64,000 nt of DNA, from NCBI GenBank assembly GCA_948144175.1, contig CANXME010000886.1:806001-870000 (forward strand). The letters are read 5' to 3'. This stretch comes from Closterium sp. NIES-65. Lineage: Eukaryota > Streptophyta > Zygnematophyceae > Desmidiales > Closteriaceae. The notes under the pieces are model-generated. The model had not been told where the DNA came from. It did no database searches and saw only the letters and a list, made by a program, of their open reading frames with translations. The position numbers and the translations under genes are program-made. Each line of letters starts with the position of its first letter. Position 1 is the stretch's first letter. Shown piece after piece: positions 36,609 through 46,861 of the stretch.

Positions 36609-38879
36609 CTAGAACTTCTTGAATGTCAGCCCATGCATGGCCCGGAGTCCATAGCGCAGTGCACGTGACATGCCATCGATCGCTTGCTTGGACCCTTTCA
36701 CATCCAACCGCTGCAGCAGCTTCAGCTCAGACAAATCATCAGGCAAGGCCTTCAGTTTCATACAGTGAGTGAGACTGAGTGTCCTCAACCTGGTCAGCTG
36801 TGAAAACCTGGGAGGAAGGGAGGTGATAGAAGTACTGTCAAGTCTAAGCACGTAGAGGCAGCCAAGCTGCGTGTGCGAAGATGGAAGCTTCTGCAGAGCC
36901 GTACACCCTAACAGATCCAGCTCGTGCAGCCTGGATAAAGCATCGATGCCATCGGAGATCGAGGCAAGCTTGCGTGCAAGGACCTTCAGCGATGTCAGGT
37001 GTTGGAGCTGTGAGACTGTTTCTGGCAGCTCCCTAAGCTCCTCAAAGTGACATATCCGCAAATCCCGCAGCTGTAGCAATGAGGAACAGATGCTTCCTGG
37101 AAGGGTCCAAATCCTTTCACCATGCCAGATACTCAAGACTTGGAGCCGCGAAAGTGGGCTTAAGGGAATAGAAAGCTCATCAACGTTGCCAGCTAACCCC
37201 AGCTTCCCATTGTTGTACTAAATCAAGACCTCAAGAGAGAGTGGCAATGGCATAGGAAACTCACACAGCCGTTTGCACCCAGTTACCTGCAACCTCTTCA
37301 GCTCCCCAAGGCTGCTTAGTCTTCTTGGCAGCACAGAAAGCTGATCGCACCACTCAATGATCAAGGCTGAGAGCCTTGCGAGCCGTGTAACGGATTCTGG
37401 AATCTCGATGAGAGTAGAGTTTTGAATGCAGAGATGCTGCAGGTTAGTCAGATAGTACAGACATTCAGAAACCGCAACAATTGAGAAACCGCTAAGCTCA
37501 AACCTTGTTAAAGAAAACAGCTGCGTGAATAAGGTCGAAGCTGGTCCCGATTGAAATATTCTAAGTGAAGAGTCTCGAGGTTACTGAGCCATCCAATTCC
37601 ATCTGGAAGCACCATCTTCCCATAGGTCTTGAGGCTCAGTGTTTTGAGAGATGTAAGACTGCAAATCTCTGCTGGCAGCCGTACCTTGCCACAGTAATTT
37701 AGGGACAGCTTCTCCAGGGAAATAGCTTGGCAAAGGGATTTAGGTGTGTTTAAACTAAACAGGTCGTGCAGCATCAGTGACTTGAGGGAAGGAAGCTCTC
37801 CGAAGTCAATGGGAAGGCTGTGAAGCTGGCTGCAGCTGAAAACGGACAAGCACTCCAATGCACTCAGGGAAGTGATGCTATCGGGGAGTTGCTCAAGCTC
37901 ATCACAATCGTGAATGGTTAGTTCACGGAGGCACGGGAACAACTCTCCAAAGTCATCTGGGAGCCGCTGGAGGTTGGTGGATTTGGAGATCATGAGCTGT
38001 TCTAGACGGATGTACGGAGATCCTGTAGAGAACGTTGAAGTGAAATCTGACCTAGAGACTTGAAAATCGAGTGTCTTCAGATAAGGCAGCTGCGCAGCAG
38101 TGAAAGTTGCACCTGTTGGATCATTCTTCGATAGGCATATTTCACTGGATACTGAAAGGCTGGAAAGCATTGAAACGCGAGCGAGGCCTGCCAGTTGATC
38201 AAGTGTCAATTTCGGGACAGCAATATGCAGAGACGTGAGAGAAGGCAGTCTTGCAAAATTGGACAGTGTCATGGCTGAAACGTCGTGAGAAGAACCGTGT
38301 GGAGATGCTGCAACTGAAAAGGGAATCCGGCAACTCGGTGTCTTTATGGAGGCAGTGAAGCGAAATCTCCTCCAATTGAGTGCACTTCAGGAAAAAATTA
38401 TCCAAGCCGGTTTCAGTAACTGGGTGATCATCCTTGTCGCCTCCACACTCCGTCGGTGTGATCCTGCAACCCACGTGAACAGCTTTCAGCTTAGGCCGTG
38501 AGGACGCAAGGCCAGCGAGGAACGCGTTGTCAATAACCTCGACACTGCTGTCGCTCAGATGAAGATTCGTGAGGTTGTCAAACAAAGCCACTGCGTTCGC
38601 CAGATCTTGACGAGATACGACAAGGTTTTCACGGACTGAAAGGCGGGTAGATTGACGCTTAACGAGATGACGCCAGCGACTGCATACGGACGCGATGAGC
38701 AGATTGTAAGCTGCATCTGCGAAGGCTGGAGGAGTGAATTTATTCGCCCTAAAATGCCAATGAGGAAGCGAGCCACATGAGGAATCAGAACCTCTTCGGA
38801 AGGGCATCCCATGCTGAAACCATATAATCTTTGTGAGAAGGTCATCTGAAAGTCGGTTAATGTGTGCGAGACGCTCCAT
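36609..38879 (-). pseudogene. L5, F-box/LRR pseudogene
   Basis: ATG at 38879 reads MERLAHINRLSDDLLTKIIW; F-box and first LRRs are in frame. One base is missing near 38310 relative to L3, so the frame changes there; the LRR protein resumes to about 37510. Another shift lies near 37540. The stretch 37510-37140 is broken, with an in-frame stop near 37218. The last LRRs read from about 37136 to TAG at 36609, ending GLRAMHGLTFKKF as in L3. Multiple lesions make this a clear pseudogene. It is the duplicate of L3 and is head to head with L6. Confidence 0.85.
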
Positions 38880-39629
38880 CTGAACTTCATGGATCAAAGG
38901 ACTGCTAAGAAAGGTATGAAATGATATCTCCTTCCCCAAAGCTAAAATGACAGGGGATTAAGATAGTCTGCTCATATACGGATCTCACAATCTCAGCTCC
39001 TCATTCCTTCTCTACTATTAGAAAAAACGAAAAATCACGTCGCAACCATTCGCTTGCTGACCTGCGGATTGGAGGTAGTCAAGTACGCGCCGTGCTTGTG
39101 TTGTAGGAAGAGCTGTCGATCTCAGTGTAGACGCTTAGGCCTTGTCGAAGCTGGGCATGGTGGCTGATGTGTTTTCCTATTCTCGAGATCGTTCATGGCT
39201 ATACCTGACGAAGCAGGAGTGAGCACTTTCTTAGACCTACAGAAAGCCCAAGCTGGGCCAAGCTGACCAGGTTTCGCGCTGAACGCAACTTCACTTGACG
39301 AGGTCCAGGGGATCTCACTGTAGGAATGTGTTATCACTCTGACAGTATGATGCTGTGCTTACTGGGCTCGGCTCGGTTCAAATCGATCTGGCTCGGCTAG
39401 AAACGGTTAGGCTCGGCTCAAATTCACTTGGCCTGGCTCGTCTCAGTTCGACTTGGTGTGTGCGAGGGGGAAAATGGTGGGAAGAAGGTAAAGCGAATTT
39501 CTGAGATATGTATCCCGATTTCCGAACTAGCTCCCCCCGAAACCACCTGCACCTGTCTTGAGCAACCCTTCGCACACACTGCTTCCCATACGCCTGCTTT
39601 TTGCCCTTGGTATGTTCACGTATCTCGCA
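38880..39629. promoter_or_regulatory. Shared intergenic promoter region of L5 and L6
   Basis: This 750-bp gap is the duplicate of 29364-30186. It carries the same CTCGGCT cluster and conserved text up to the L6 start. TTCACGTATCTCGCA just upstream of the ATG is nearly the same in L4, so it is probably 5' UTR. Confidence 0.6.
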
Positions 39630-42245
39630 ATGGCAGACACAGCGGCAATCAATAGCTCAGAAACGATTACTCCATCGGGGATTAGCCATCTACCTGACGA
39701 CATTCTCGTTATTATTCTGGCGCATTCCTTCAAGGAGCACGTTTTCCACGGATCCGCTAGTGACTCTTTGTGGCAGCACTTCGAACAGAAACCTAAGTCC
39801 CTCTCCGAGTACTACTTCGAAGATGACTCATTTCCATACCATAAAATAAAAACTGCTCTACCAATTCCGCCACCGTGCATAGATGTCGCTCGAACATTTG
39901 CCATCGCGTCCGTCTGCCGCCGTTTGCGGCGTCTCACTCAGCACCACACCTCCACGCTTCTTGTCAGGGAAGACCTGAACGTTTCCCGTCGAGATCTCGC
40001 AAATGCTATCGCTAGTTTCCCCAACTTGACGTCCCTTCATCTGTGCGACGGCAGCGTGGAAACCCTAGATGACGCCTTCCTCGCTCACCTCGCATCTGCG
40101 TGTCCCAAGCTGATGGCGCTGCACGTGGGAAGCGGAATCACACCAACGAACAATGGCGGGGCGAAAGACGAGTATCCGATCACCGAAGCAGGCTTGGATC
40201 ATTTCTTTTCGCAGTGCACTCGCCTTGCGCACCTTTCGCTTCTCTGTCTTCACAAGCGTGCTCAACTACCCGCTTCCTTCTTTCATTTAGCCCACCTGCA
40301 CACCCTCCTGCTAGAAGACACTCCAGCACTCGAATCTCCCAATCTCGCCAACCTTTCGTCTCTCACATCTCTCCACATCCGTTCCCTGGTTCCACTGACC
40401 GATCATCATCTTTCTAACCTCGTTCACCTTTCAAAACTTACATGCCTTTCCATCACCTCTACAACCTGCGAATTCCAAAACAGTCGACCACCTTCAGCCT
40501 TTTCCATTCCGCAGCACCTGCCGTGCCTGCAGTCCCTTACAGTCAATGCCTCTTGCTCGCAAATCAACCTCCTGTTTCTGCCCGCCTCGCCTTGCACACA
40601 CCTCCAAGAGTTACTCATTTCTGACAACGACTCGCTGCAGTCCCTTCCAAACGGCATAGGGGACTCACTTCCTTGCCTTCGCAAACTTACCATCCGCAAG
40701 TGCGTCTCCCTCTCCCACCTGCCGCCTGACGACTTCAGCTCGCTGAGGCATCTGGAGAGCTTGACATTGGACAATTGCGGTCTACTTTCCAGCCTGCCCG
40801 AAGATATTGGGTGTTTTCCCCGACTGAACACCCTGGTGCTGCAGGAACTGCCTCTCAACAGTCTCCCTGACTCCCTCTGCCAAGCCTCATCTCTAGAAAC
40901 TCTCTTACTTGTCAGCTGCGACCGAATTTCCCGTTTTCCGGAGGGTTTCTGCAGCCTACCTGCTCTCAAGACGCTGTGCCTCGTGCAGATGTCATGCTTG
41001 AATCTTCCAGCGGATCTTGGGAACCTCACCAGTCTGCAAACTCTTTTCGTGAAGAGCAACTTTGGAAAGCAGCTGCCGCCTACGTTCACCCGGCTGGTTT
41101 CCCTGAGGAGATTGAAGCTTCACGGCTGCTATTTTCACGATCTTCCAGAGAGCGTGCACGAGCTGAGTAACCTGACCGAGCTGCATCTCTGCTTCTGCCC
41201 CAACATCAGGAAGCTTCCCGAGTCCATCACACGCCTCAGCAATCTCGAGTCCCTCACAGTGGAGGATTGTGAGAAGCTCTGCTCGGTGCCGAGAAGCCTG
41301 TTAAGCCTGGGGAAGCTGAAGCGGCTGGAGATCGGGCAGCTACAAGCGCCTTCTGAAAGTCTTCCATCATTCCTTCAAGTCATAAGCCTCTTTTCGGTGC
41401 CAAGGGGCCTGTTAAGCCTGGGGAAGCTCAAGCAGTTGGTGGTGGGGGAGTGTGATCTGCTGCAAGTGCCGCCTGAAAGTCTTCCCCCCTCCCTTGAAGT
41501 CATTAGCCTCGGGAACTGCGGGCACATCATCCCTCTGCCTGACCTCTCAAACCTTCCCAAGCTGACCAAGTTGGGTCTGAACCTGGTGGGTGCAGGGGAC
41601 GCGGTAAGAATCAGCAGCAGTGTGACACATTTGAAACACTTGAATCTGGTTCTGGTTGCAGATGCAGGGGAGCTCTCATTCCCCCTGTCCGCTTGCCCTC
41701 AGCTACACACCCTCGAGATTTCAAAGGCTGGGAGGATCGAGAGGCTGCCTGAAACCATCGGGACGGCCTTGAAGCAGTTACGCTGCTTGCAGATCCACCG
41801 TCTTCCAAAACTGAAGGCGCTGCCAGATTCTCTCACTGAGCTTCAGAATCTGTCAGAGCTGGAGGTTTTAGTTGCAGAAAGCCTAGCCGCTCTGCCCGCC
41901 CGCATCGGTGCGTTGTCTCGACTGCGCAGTCTCATCTTGTTTGGTTGCCCTGCCTTGGAGTATCTACCGGTTTCCCTCACGCAGCTTACATGCCTCCACA
42001 GCCTGGTGATTAAAGCCTCGGCCGTTCGTTTGCTCCCTCCCAATTTTGCACGGTTAGTCGGGCTCAAGACGCTTACTCTGCAGTCATGCGAGCAGCTGCA
42101 GGCTCTTCCTGAAGATTTGACAGAGCTGAAAATGCTGCAGACTTTGACGGTACAAGGGTGCTGGCTGTTGCATGTCACAGAAGAGATTTTGCGACCTGGA
42201 GGAGTTTATAGGAGAATGTCTACACTTACGATACCGGTTGCTTAG
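39630..42245 (+). CDS. L6, intact F-box/LRR protein, 871 residues
   Basis: This is the only cluster member open from F-box to stop. ATG at 39630 (MADTAAINSSET) is preferred over 39612 because L4 has ATA at the latter site. The F-box is split: SHLPDDILVIILAHS (about 19-33) and FAIASVCRRLRRLTQHHT (about 90-107), with an SLWQHFEQKP-containing insert between. About 20 LRRs of 21-25 residues follow, many of the plant type LPDSLxxLxxLETLxLxxC. One LRR is locally duplicated (SLLSLGKLKRL / GLLSLGKLKQL near 590-635). It ends MSTLTIPVA with TAG. Expected role: SCF ubiquitin-ligase substrate receptor in cytosol or nucleus (inference from architecture). No NB-ARC, TIR or membrane segment is seen. Confidence 0.88.
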   Translation: MADTAAINSSETITPSGISHLPDDILVIILAHSFKEHVFHGSASDSLWQHFEQKPKSLSEYYFEDDSFPYHKIKTALPIPPPCIDVARTFAIASVCRRLRRLTQHHTSTLLVREDLNVSRRDLANAIASFPNLTSLHLCDGSVETLDDAFLAHLASACPKLMALHVGSGITPTNNGGAKDEYPITEAGLDHFFSQCTRLAHLSLLCLHKRAQLPASFFHLAHLHTLLLEDTPALESPNLANLSSLTSLHIRSLVPLTDHHLSNLVHLSKLTCLSITSTTCEFQNSRPPSAFSIPQHLPCLQSLTVNASCSQINLLFLPASPCTHLQELLISDNDSLQSLPNGIGDSLPCLRKLTIRKCVSLSHLPPDDFSSLRHLESLTLDNCGLLSSLPEDIGCFPRLNTLVLQELPLNSLPDSLCQASSLETLLLVSCDRISRFPEGFCSLPALKTLCLVQMSCLNLPADLGNLTSLQTLFVKSNFGKQLPPTFTRLVSLRRLKLHGCYFHDLPESVHELSNLTELHLCFCPNIRKLPESITRLSNLESLTVEDCEKLCSVPRSLLSLGKLKRLEIGQLQAPSESLPSFLQVISLFSVPRGLLSLGKLKQLVVGECDLLQVPPESLPPSLEVISLGNCGHIIPLPDLSNLPKLTKLGLNLVGAGDAVRISSSVTHLKHLNLVLVADAGELSFPLSACPQLHTLEISKAGRIERLPETIGTALKQLRCLQIHRLPKLKALPDSLTELQNLSELEVLVAESLAALPARIGALSRLRSLILFGCPALEYLPVSLTQLTCLHSLVIKASAVRLLPPNFARLVGLKTLTLQSCEQLQALPEDLTELKMLQTLTVQGCWLLHVTEEILRPGGVYRRMSTLTIPVA

Positions 42246-42421
42246 GTTGTTTTTTTATACTTGTTGTAAGGATTTTTTCCGAATTCCTTATCGGGGTTGA
42301 CTGCTTCGCGTACAACCCGAATTGAGAAAGCTTGCTTTCTGATTATTGCAAGGCAACGTGCTTCAGGCAACGTGCTTCATTTTAATTGGGTAATTACAAC
42401 ATTCTCGTCCAACTTACACAT
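42246..42421. other. L6 3' flank with first copy of a 57-bp repeat
   Basis: TTGAGAAAGCTTGCTTTCTG at 42323 starts a segment that recurs at 43151. Here it carries an extra tandem copy of GGCAACGTGCTTCA. Confidence 0.8.
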
Positions 42422-42947
42422 TACCGTCATACCCCGGATATACCCCCATGGGGGGCAATAATAAAGCAGGTTTTTTTAGGGGGGTGGGCTTATAATCGGG
42501 TAAATTTATAAGCGCCGGCGTTTATAAAATGACATATATGTTTTTATATATTTTTGAACACCATGCTGTAGATCTCGTGCTTGCCTTTTCAATCGAGACG
42601 AAGTTACATGGGGTTGTCTGTGAAATTCTCGCGCGCAGGGAGGTACACCCAATCTGACTCACATCCAGCTCCTGACAACTCATGACAGCTCCTGCTGACT
42701 GGACCCGAATCCAGTGCAGGGTCCGAATGTGTAGGGAACCGAATCTGCAAAACATCTGCCTGCTAAAGTAGAAATCGTTAAAGTTTTTTGAACACATTTC
42801 AAAAAAAAAGTTTACGTGCGCTTATAATAAAACAAGTTTTTTCAGGGGGTGCGCTTATAATCGAGCAGGGGATATAAGCGCCACACGCCAATTAAAAGCG
42901 CCAGGCGCTTATCCGAGGGTGGCGCTTATATCCGGGGTATGACGGTA
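42422..42947. mobile_element. TA-flanked MITE, 526 bp, 21-bp TIRs
   Basis: The left end 42422-42442 (TACCGTCATACCCCGGATA...) is the exact reverse complement of 42927-42947. The outermost TA on each side fits a TA target duplication, as in Tc1/mariner or pogo-like elements. Inside lie repeated GCGCTTATAA and TTATAAGCGCC motifs, so most of the element can fold. No transposase is present. Confidence 0.75.
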
Positions 42948-42977
42948 CATAAACATCAACTAGGGGTGGGCGGGGGG

Positions 42978-43149
42978 GAAGCAGAACTGAAAAGTTCCGA
43001 AATGAAGACGTGGGTGGAGGCTAAATAGCCTCCAACCCTCGTTATGTACTCGGGAAGAGGCTTTCGCAGTTGCCTTGCTTCACTACAGTCAGCTGCGCTT
43101 TCACAATCTTTATTTTTAGAAAGTGTTTCACACTTTCAAAAAATGTCAT
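42978..43149 (+). repeat. 172-bp copy of the start of the gypsy LTR
   Basis: It matches 46208-46379 almost perfectly (GAAGCAGAACTGAAAAGTTC to AAAAAATGTCAT). It is probably a truncated LTR from the same gypsy family, located 3.2 kb upstream. The 57-bp repeat follows it directly at 43151-43207. Confidence 0.75.
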
Positions 43150-43207
43150 ATTGAGAAAGCTTGCTTTCTGATTATTGCAAGGCAACGTGCTTCATTTTAA
43201 TTGGGCC

Positions 43208-43829
43208 TTCTGAGACATGTGCGTGCGTGGGCTAAGCGTAGATTGCGAAGCCGGTTGATGGCGATGTCCAGTGATATCAGTTGTTGGTGCAGGTCGTTGC
43301 ATTCCCTGTCGACGTGGTTATGCGAGTTGCTCCCTCCTTTGGTAGATGTATGTGCCCTTCGTTGTTGGTGGAGAGGGGGCCCGTGGTTTAGAATGATTGT
43401 TATGCTGGCATGCGCGGTGGGGAAGATGGTTGTTGAAGACGGCCCATGTGTCAGTGATGAAGCTCCCAGTGTTGTGCGTAGACTGGTGCCGCGATTTTGA
43501 TGTTGTTTGGTCGATGACGCGGCGTAGGGTCTTGGACTAGTGACGTGTTATAAAAAATCAATGCTTTAGTTTGAAACTTTCATATTTGCGATTGGCCCCG
43601 AGTACGAGATCTTTAGCTTGAGGAACTAAGGGGGGCCCAGAATAAGGTGTGTCCGTAGGGAAGTGGCTGATATTGAAATATGATGCTTGCGGGACTGGTG
43701 CGGTATGCATCATTTGTATCATGTTGAGATCCGAAAGGGTGTGGGTTTGTAAGAAAAATGTCGCATAACAAAACCTCCAGCCATGCGTTACTGGCCCATC
43801 AGTTTTTCGTCTTTTGGCATGTCTGGTGC
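43208..43829. other. Stretch with no recognised gene
   Basis: Short open frames here show no family features. The 23-bp array begins at its right edge. Confidence 0.5.
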
Positions 43830-44375
43830 TTGTCTCTTGGCCTATCGGTTGCTCGTCTCTTGACCTATCGGTTGCTCGTCTCATGACCTATCAGTTGCTC
43901 GTCTCGTGGCACATCAGTTGCTCGTCTCGTCGCCCATCAGCTACTCATCTCGTGGGCTATTAGTTGCTTGTCCATTAACCCATCAATTGCTACTCCCTTG
44001 GCCCATCGGTTGCTCGTCTCGTGGCCCATCGGTTGCTTGTCTCGTGGCCCATCGGTTGCTCGTCTCGTGGCCCATCGGTTGCTCGTCTCTTGGCCTATCG
44101 ATTGCGCGCCTCTTGGCGCATAGGTTGCTCGTATCGTGGCCCATCGGCTGTTCGTCTCGTGCCCTTCGGTTGCTGGCCCGTTGGCCTATCGGTGGGCCAT
44201 CGGCCGCTCATCTCGTGGCCCATCGGTTGCTCGTCTCGTGGCCCATTGGTTGCTCGTATCGTGGGCCATCGGTTGCTCGTCTCATGGCCCATCGGTTGCT
44301 CGTCTCGTGGCCCATCGGTTGCTCGACTCCTGGCCCATCAGTTGCTCGTCTCATGGCCCATCGGTTGCTCCTCTC
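43830..44375. repeat. 23-bp tandem array (TCGTCTCGTGGCCCATCGGTTGC)n
   Basis: About 23 copies with point differences. Because 23 is not a multiple of three, three units make a 23-residue protein repeat, which yields spurious long open frames on both strands. Confidence 0.93.
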
Positions 44376-45009
44376 TATCCTGGACCGTATATGATGGTTG
44401 CCCAAGAAAAACGACAAGAGGTGCATTGGCTGCCCTGCCACACCATGTTACCGATGTCTCGTAGCTCCAGTCAACAATTATATTGTCGAAGCGTAACGAG
44501 TAACGGTAGTGGCAGGTAAATTACCTTGACATTCGGTACATGTTTTACTTTCCCCTCTATTGTTCGGAAGGTGTGACGAAACAAGTCATCGTACTAGTGA
44601 ATAATGGTTGCATGACACTCTCTCCTTCCTCGTTGTGCAGTGTAGGTGAGTGATAAAGTAGGATCCCATGGATGTCCTTACTACCGGTACGGTAGTTGCA
44701 CTCTACCAACTTTACCAAAGTCAGTCAACTAATTGTTTGTGGCTTCGACATCCGATTAGGACCAAAATTGCTCCATTTTTTTTTTTCACTATTATCATAT
44801 TGTACACATAATGGCCAATGATACTACGGATCCACATACACAATAATTATGTAACCCACATACATAATTCCTCATATTGCGAGTCCGCAAATCCTCCCTC
44901 CCTAAGAAGGTGGCCCTTTGGCCAACATACTTAGAACCTGTCCACACCCCTCTTGAAAATGTTTTTTTTGTTTTTTTTTTTGTTTTTTTTTTTTTTGCCA
45001 AATATCGAA
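44376..45009. other. Stretch with no recognised gene
   Basis: Contains poly-T runs at about 44778-44788 and 44964-44997. Nothing else was recognised. Confidence 0.5.
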
Positions 45010-45405
45010 GTTCACGGACCTCGGTCCCCTTCCCCCCCCTGGGGGCGGCTCTCAGGCCAACTTGGGGACCCCCGGTCCCCTTCCCCCCCTGGGGGCGGCT
45101 CTCAGGCCAACTGTGGGGACCCTCGGTCCCTTCCCCCCCTGGGGGCGGCTCTCAGGCCAACTGTGGGGACCCTCAGTCCCTTCCCCCCCTGGGGGCGGCT
45201 CTCAGGCCAACTTTGGGGACCCTCGGTCCCTTCCCCCCCTGGGGGCGGCTCTCAGGCCAACTGTGGGGACTCTCGGTCCCTTCCCCCCCTGGGGGCGGCT
45301 CTCAGGCCAACTGTGGGGACCCTCGGTCCCTTCCCCCCCTGGGGGCGGCTCTCAGGCCAACTTGCGGACCCTCGGTCCCTTCCCCCCTAGGGGCGGCCCG
45401 GCCCC
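45010..45405. repeat. 50-bp tandem array, about eight copies
   Basis: CTCAGGCCAACTGTGGGGAC recurs every 50 bp from 45051 to 45351, with CTTCCCCCCCTGGGGGCGG in each unit. Copies are nearly identical, so the array is young or homogenised. Confidence 0.95.
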
Positions 45406-45694
45406 TCCTTTCGATGTGCGTGCAGTTGATCCCGTCGTCATTGCAATTTTTTTTCCGCGCGACTTTAATCAACGGCTTTCCATCTTGTGCCGGTTTTTCT
45501 GCCATCAAGAGAGTCAAGGGGGTATCGAGATTTATAGGCAATGAGAGTAAAAATTAGAACTGGAAGAAGAAGACGAAGAAAGAAAGGAAAAATAAATGAA
45601 AAGAAGTTGCAACGATTTATATGCAACAGCGAAATAATTGGTGAGGTGACATGGGGTGCTCCACTGGGCCAGTCAAACGCCTTAGGCGCGGCAG
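45406..45694. other. Spacer between two tandem arrays
   Basis: No gene recognised. An A/G-rich stretch lies at 45541-45605. Confidence 0.45.
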
Positions 45695-46015
45695 TAGCAG
45701 TTTCTTGACTGCCGCGCCACTGGCCATTTCGTCCATGGCGATTTCGCCACTGGTGCAAATGGCCATTTCGCCACAGACGCGCGCCACTGGCGCAAGTGGC
45801 GATTTCGCCACACCCTCGCGCCAGTGGCACAAGTGGCGATTTTGCCACACGCGCGCGCCAGTGGCGCACGTGGCGATTTCGCCACACACGCGCGCCAGTG
45901 GCGCAAGTGGCGATTTCGCCAGACACGCGCGCCACTGGCGCAAGTGACGATTTCGTCACTAGCGCACGCCACTGGCGCACGTGGCGATTTCGTCACTGAT
46001 GCGCCAGTGGCCGTT
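45695..46015. repeat. Palindromic tandem array, about 36-37 bp unit
   Basis: Each unit contains two dyads: GTGGCGATTTCGCCAC (perfect 16-bp palindrome) and GCGCCAGTGGCGC or GCGCCACTGGCGC. About eight units are present with substitutions. It lies about 190 bp before the gypsy LTR. Confidence 0.88.
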
Positions 46016-46206
46016 GCTTCATGCGCACTTATTTCTCAGTTGCGCGTACGCCAAGTGCATCGCGGGCGCAATGCTGTACCCTCCGCAGTTGACGCACGCA
46101 GTAGCTAATGTATAACTACGCTGCTGCAGCACTTGTCCTAGCGTTGCCTCTGTGCTTCTAGAGTGAGAATTAAGAAAATTTGAGAACGGAAGTGGTTGGA
46201 CGAGAA

Positions 46207-46600
46207 TGAAGCAGAACTGAAAAGTTCCGAAATGAAGACGTGGGTGGAGGCCAAATGGCCTCCAACCCTCGTTATGTAGTTGGGAAGAGGCTTTCGCAGT
46301 TGCCTTGCTTCACTACAGTCAGCTGCGCTTTCACAATCTTTATTTTTAGAAAGTGTTTCACACTTTCAAAAAATGTCATTTTTTGGAGTTCGCTCGTTCG
46401 TCCAATTTCAACGCTGCCGAGGCTCTTCGCGTCGCCTTAGGCATTTCCATCGCCAAACCTGCACCCAACCTCGCTTGTCCGAGGTTTCCTCCTAGCTAGG
46501 CTAGCCCTACATTAGTCTGTTCATTCATTGTATTCGCAGTTTATTCAGTCACAGCCTCGTTGTTCGTTTATCTGCGCACTCTGTTTTACAACTCATAACA
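46207..46600 (+). repeat. Probable Gypsy-1 5' LTR
   Basis: The right end (ACTCATAACA) is fixed by the primer site two bases later. The left end is uncertain: TG at 46207 is chosen because similarity to the copy at 42978 begins at 46208. Confidence 0.6.
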
Positions 46601-46602
46601 CT

Positions 46603-46614
46603 TGGTATCAGAGC
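46603..46614 (+). promoter_or_regulatory. Gypsy-1 primer binding site
   Basis: TGGTATCAGAGC, the standard initiator-Met tRNA primer site, two bases after the LTR end. Confidence 0.88.
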
Positions 46615-46861
46615 TACTTTCCTAGTTCACCCCGCTTTTCGAGGGTAGTTTGGTGGCACGGGTGTGGTTGGTTTAGTGACTACACGACGGTTGGTTGCAA
46701 GGATTGTTAATTCAATCCTGCCTGACTCCGATAGTTCGTGTTTTCACTTGCCGGGAGGCCACGAGTACCCGATTGCCCACCAGACGTAGTGCTGGGCACA
46801 TGGGTTAGGAGGCTGTTAATCGACTGATGGCGCAAGTGGCAGAAATGAAGCAGGGCATGGA

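Noticed and set aside
21724-42245. NBS-LRR disease-resistance genes
   Set aside because: The LRRs resemble that class, but no NB-ARC motifs (P-loop, GLPL, MHD) occur; the N termini are F-box.
45062-45544. Proline/glycine-rich proteins across the 50-bp array
   Set aside because: Three frames are open through the same array, and the period is not a multiple of three; this is a repeat artefact.
43830-46015. CRISPR-like array
   Set aside because: Units are contiguous tandem repeats without unique spacers, and the DNA is eukaryotic.
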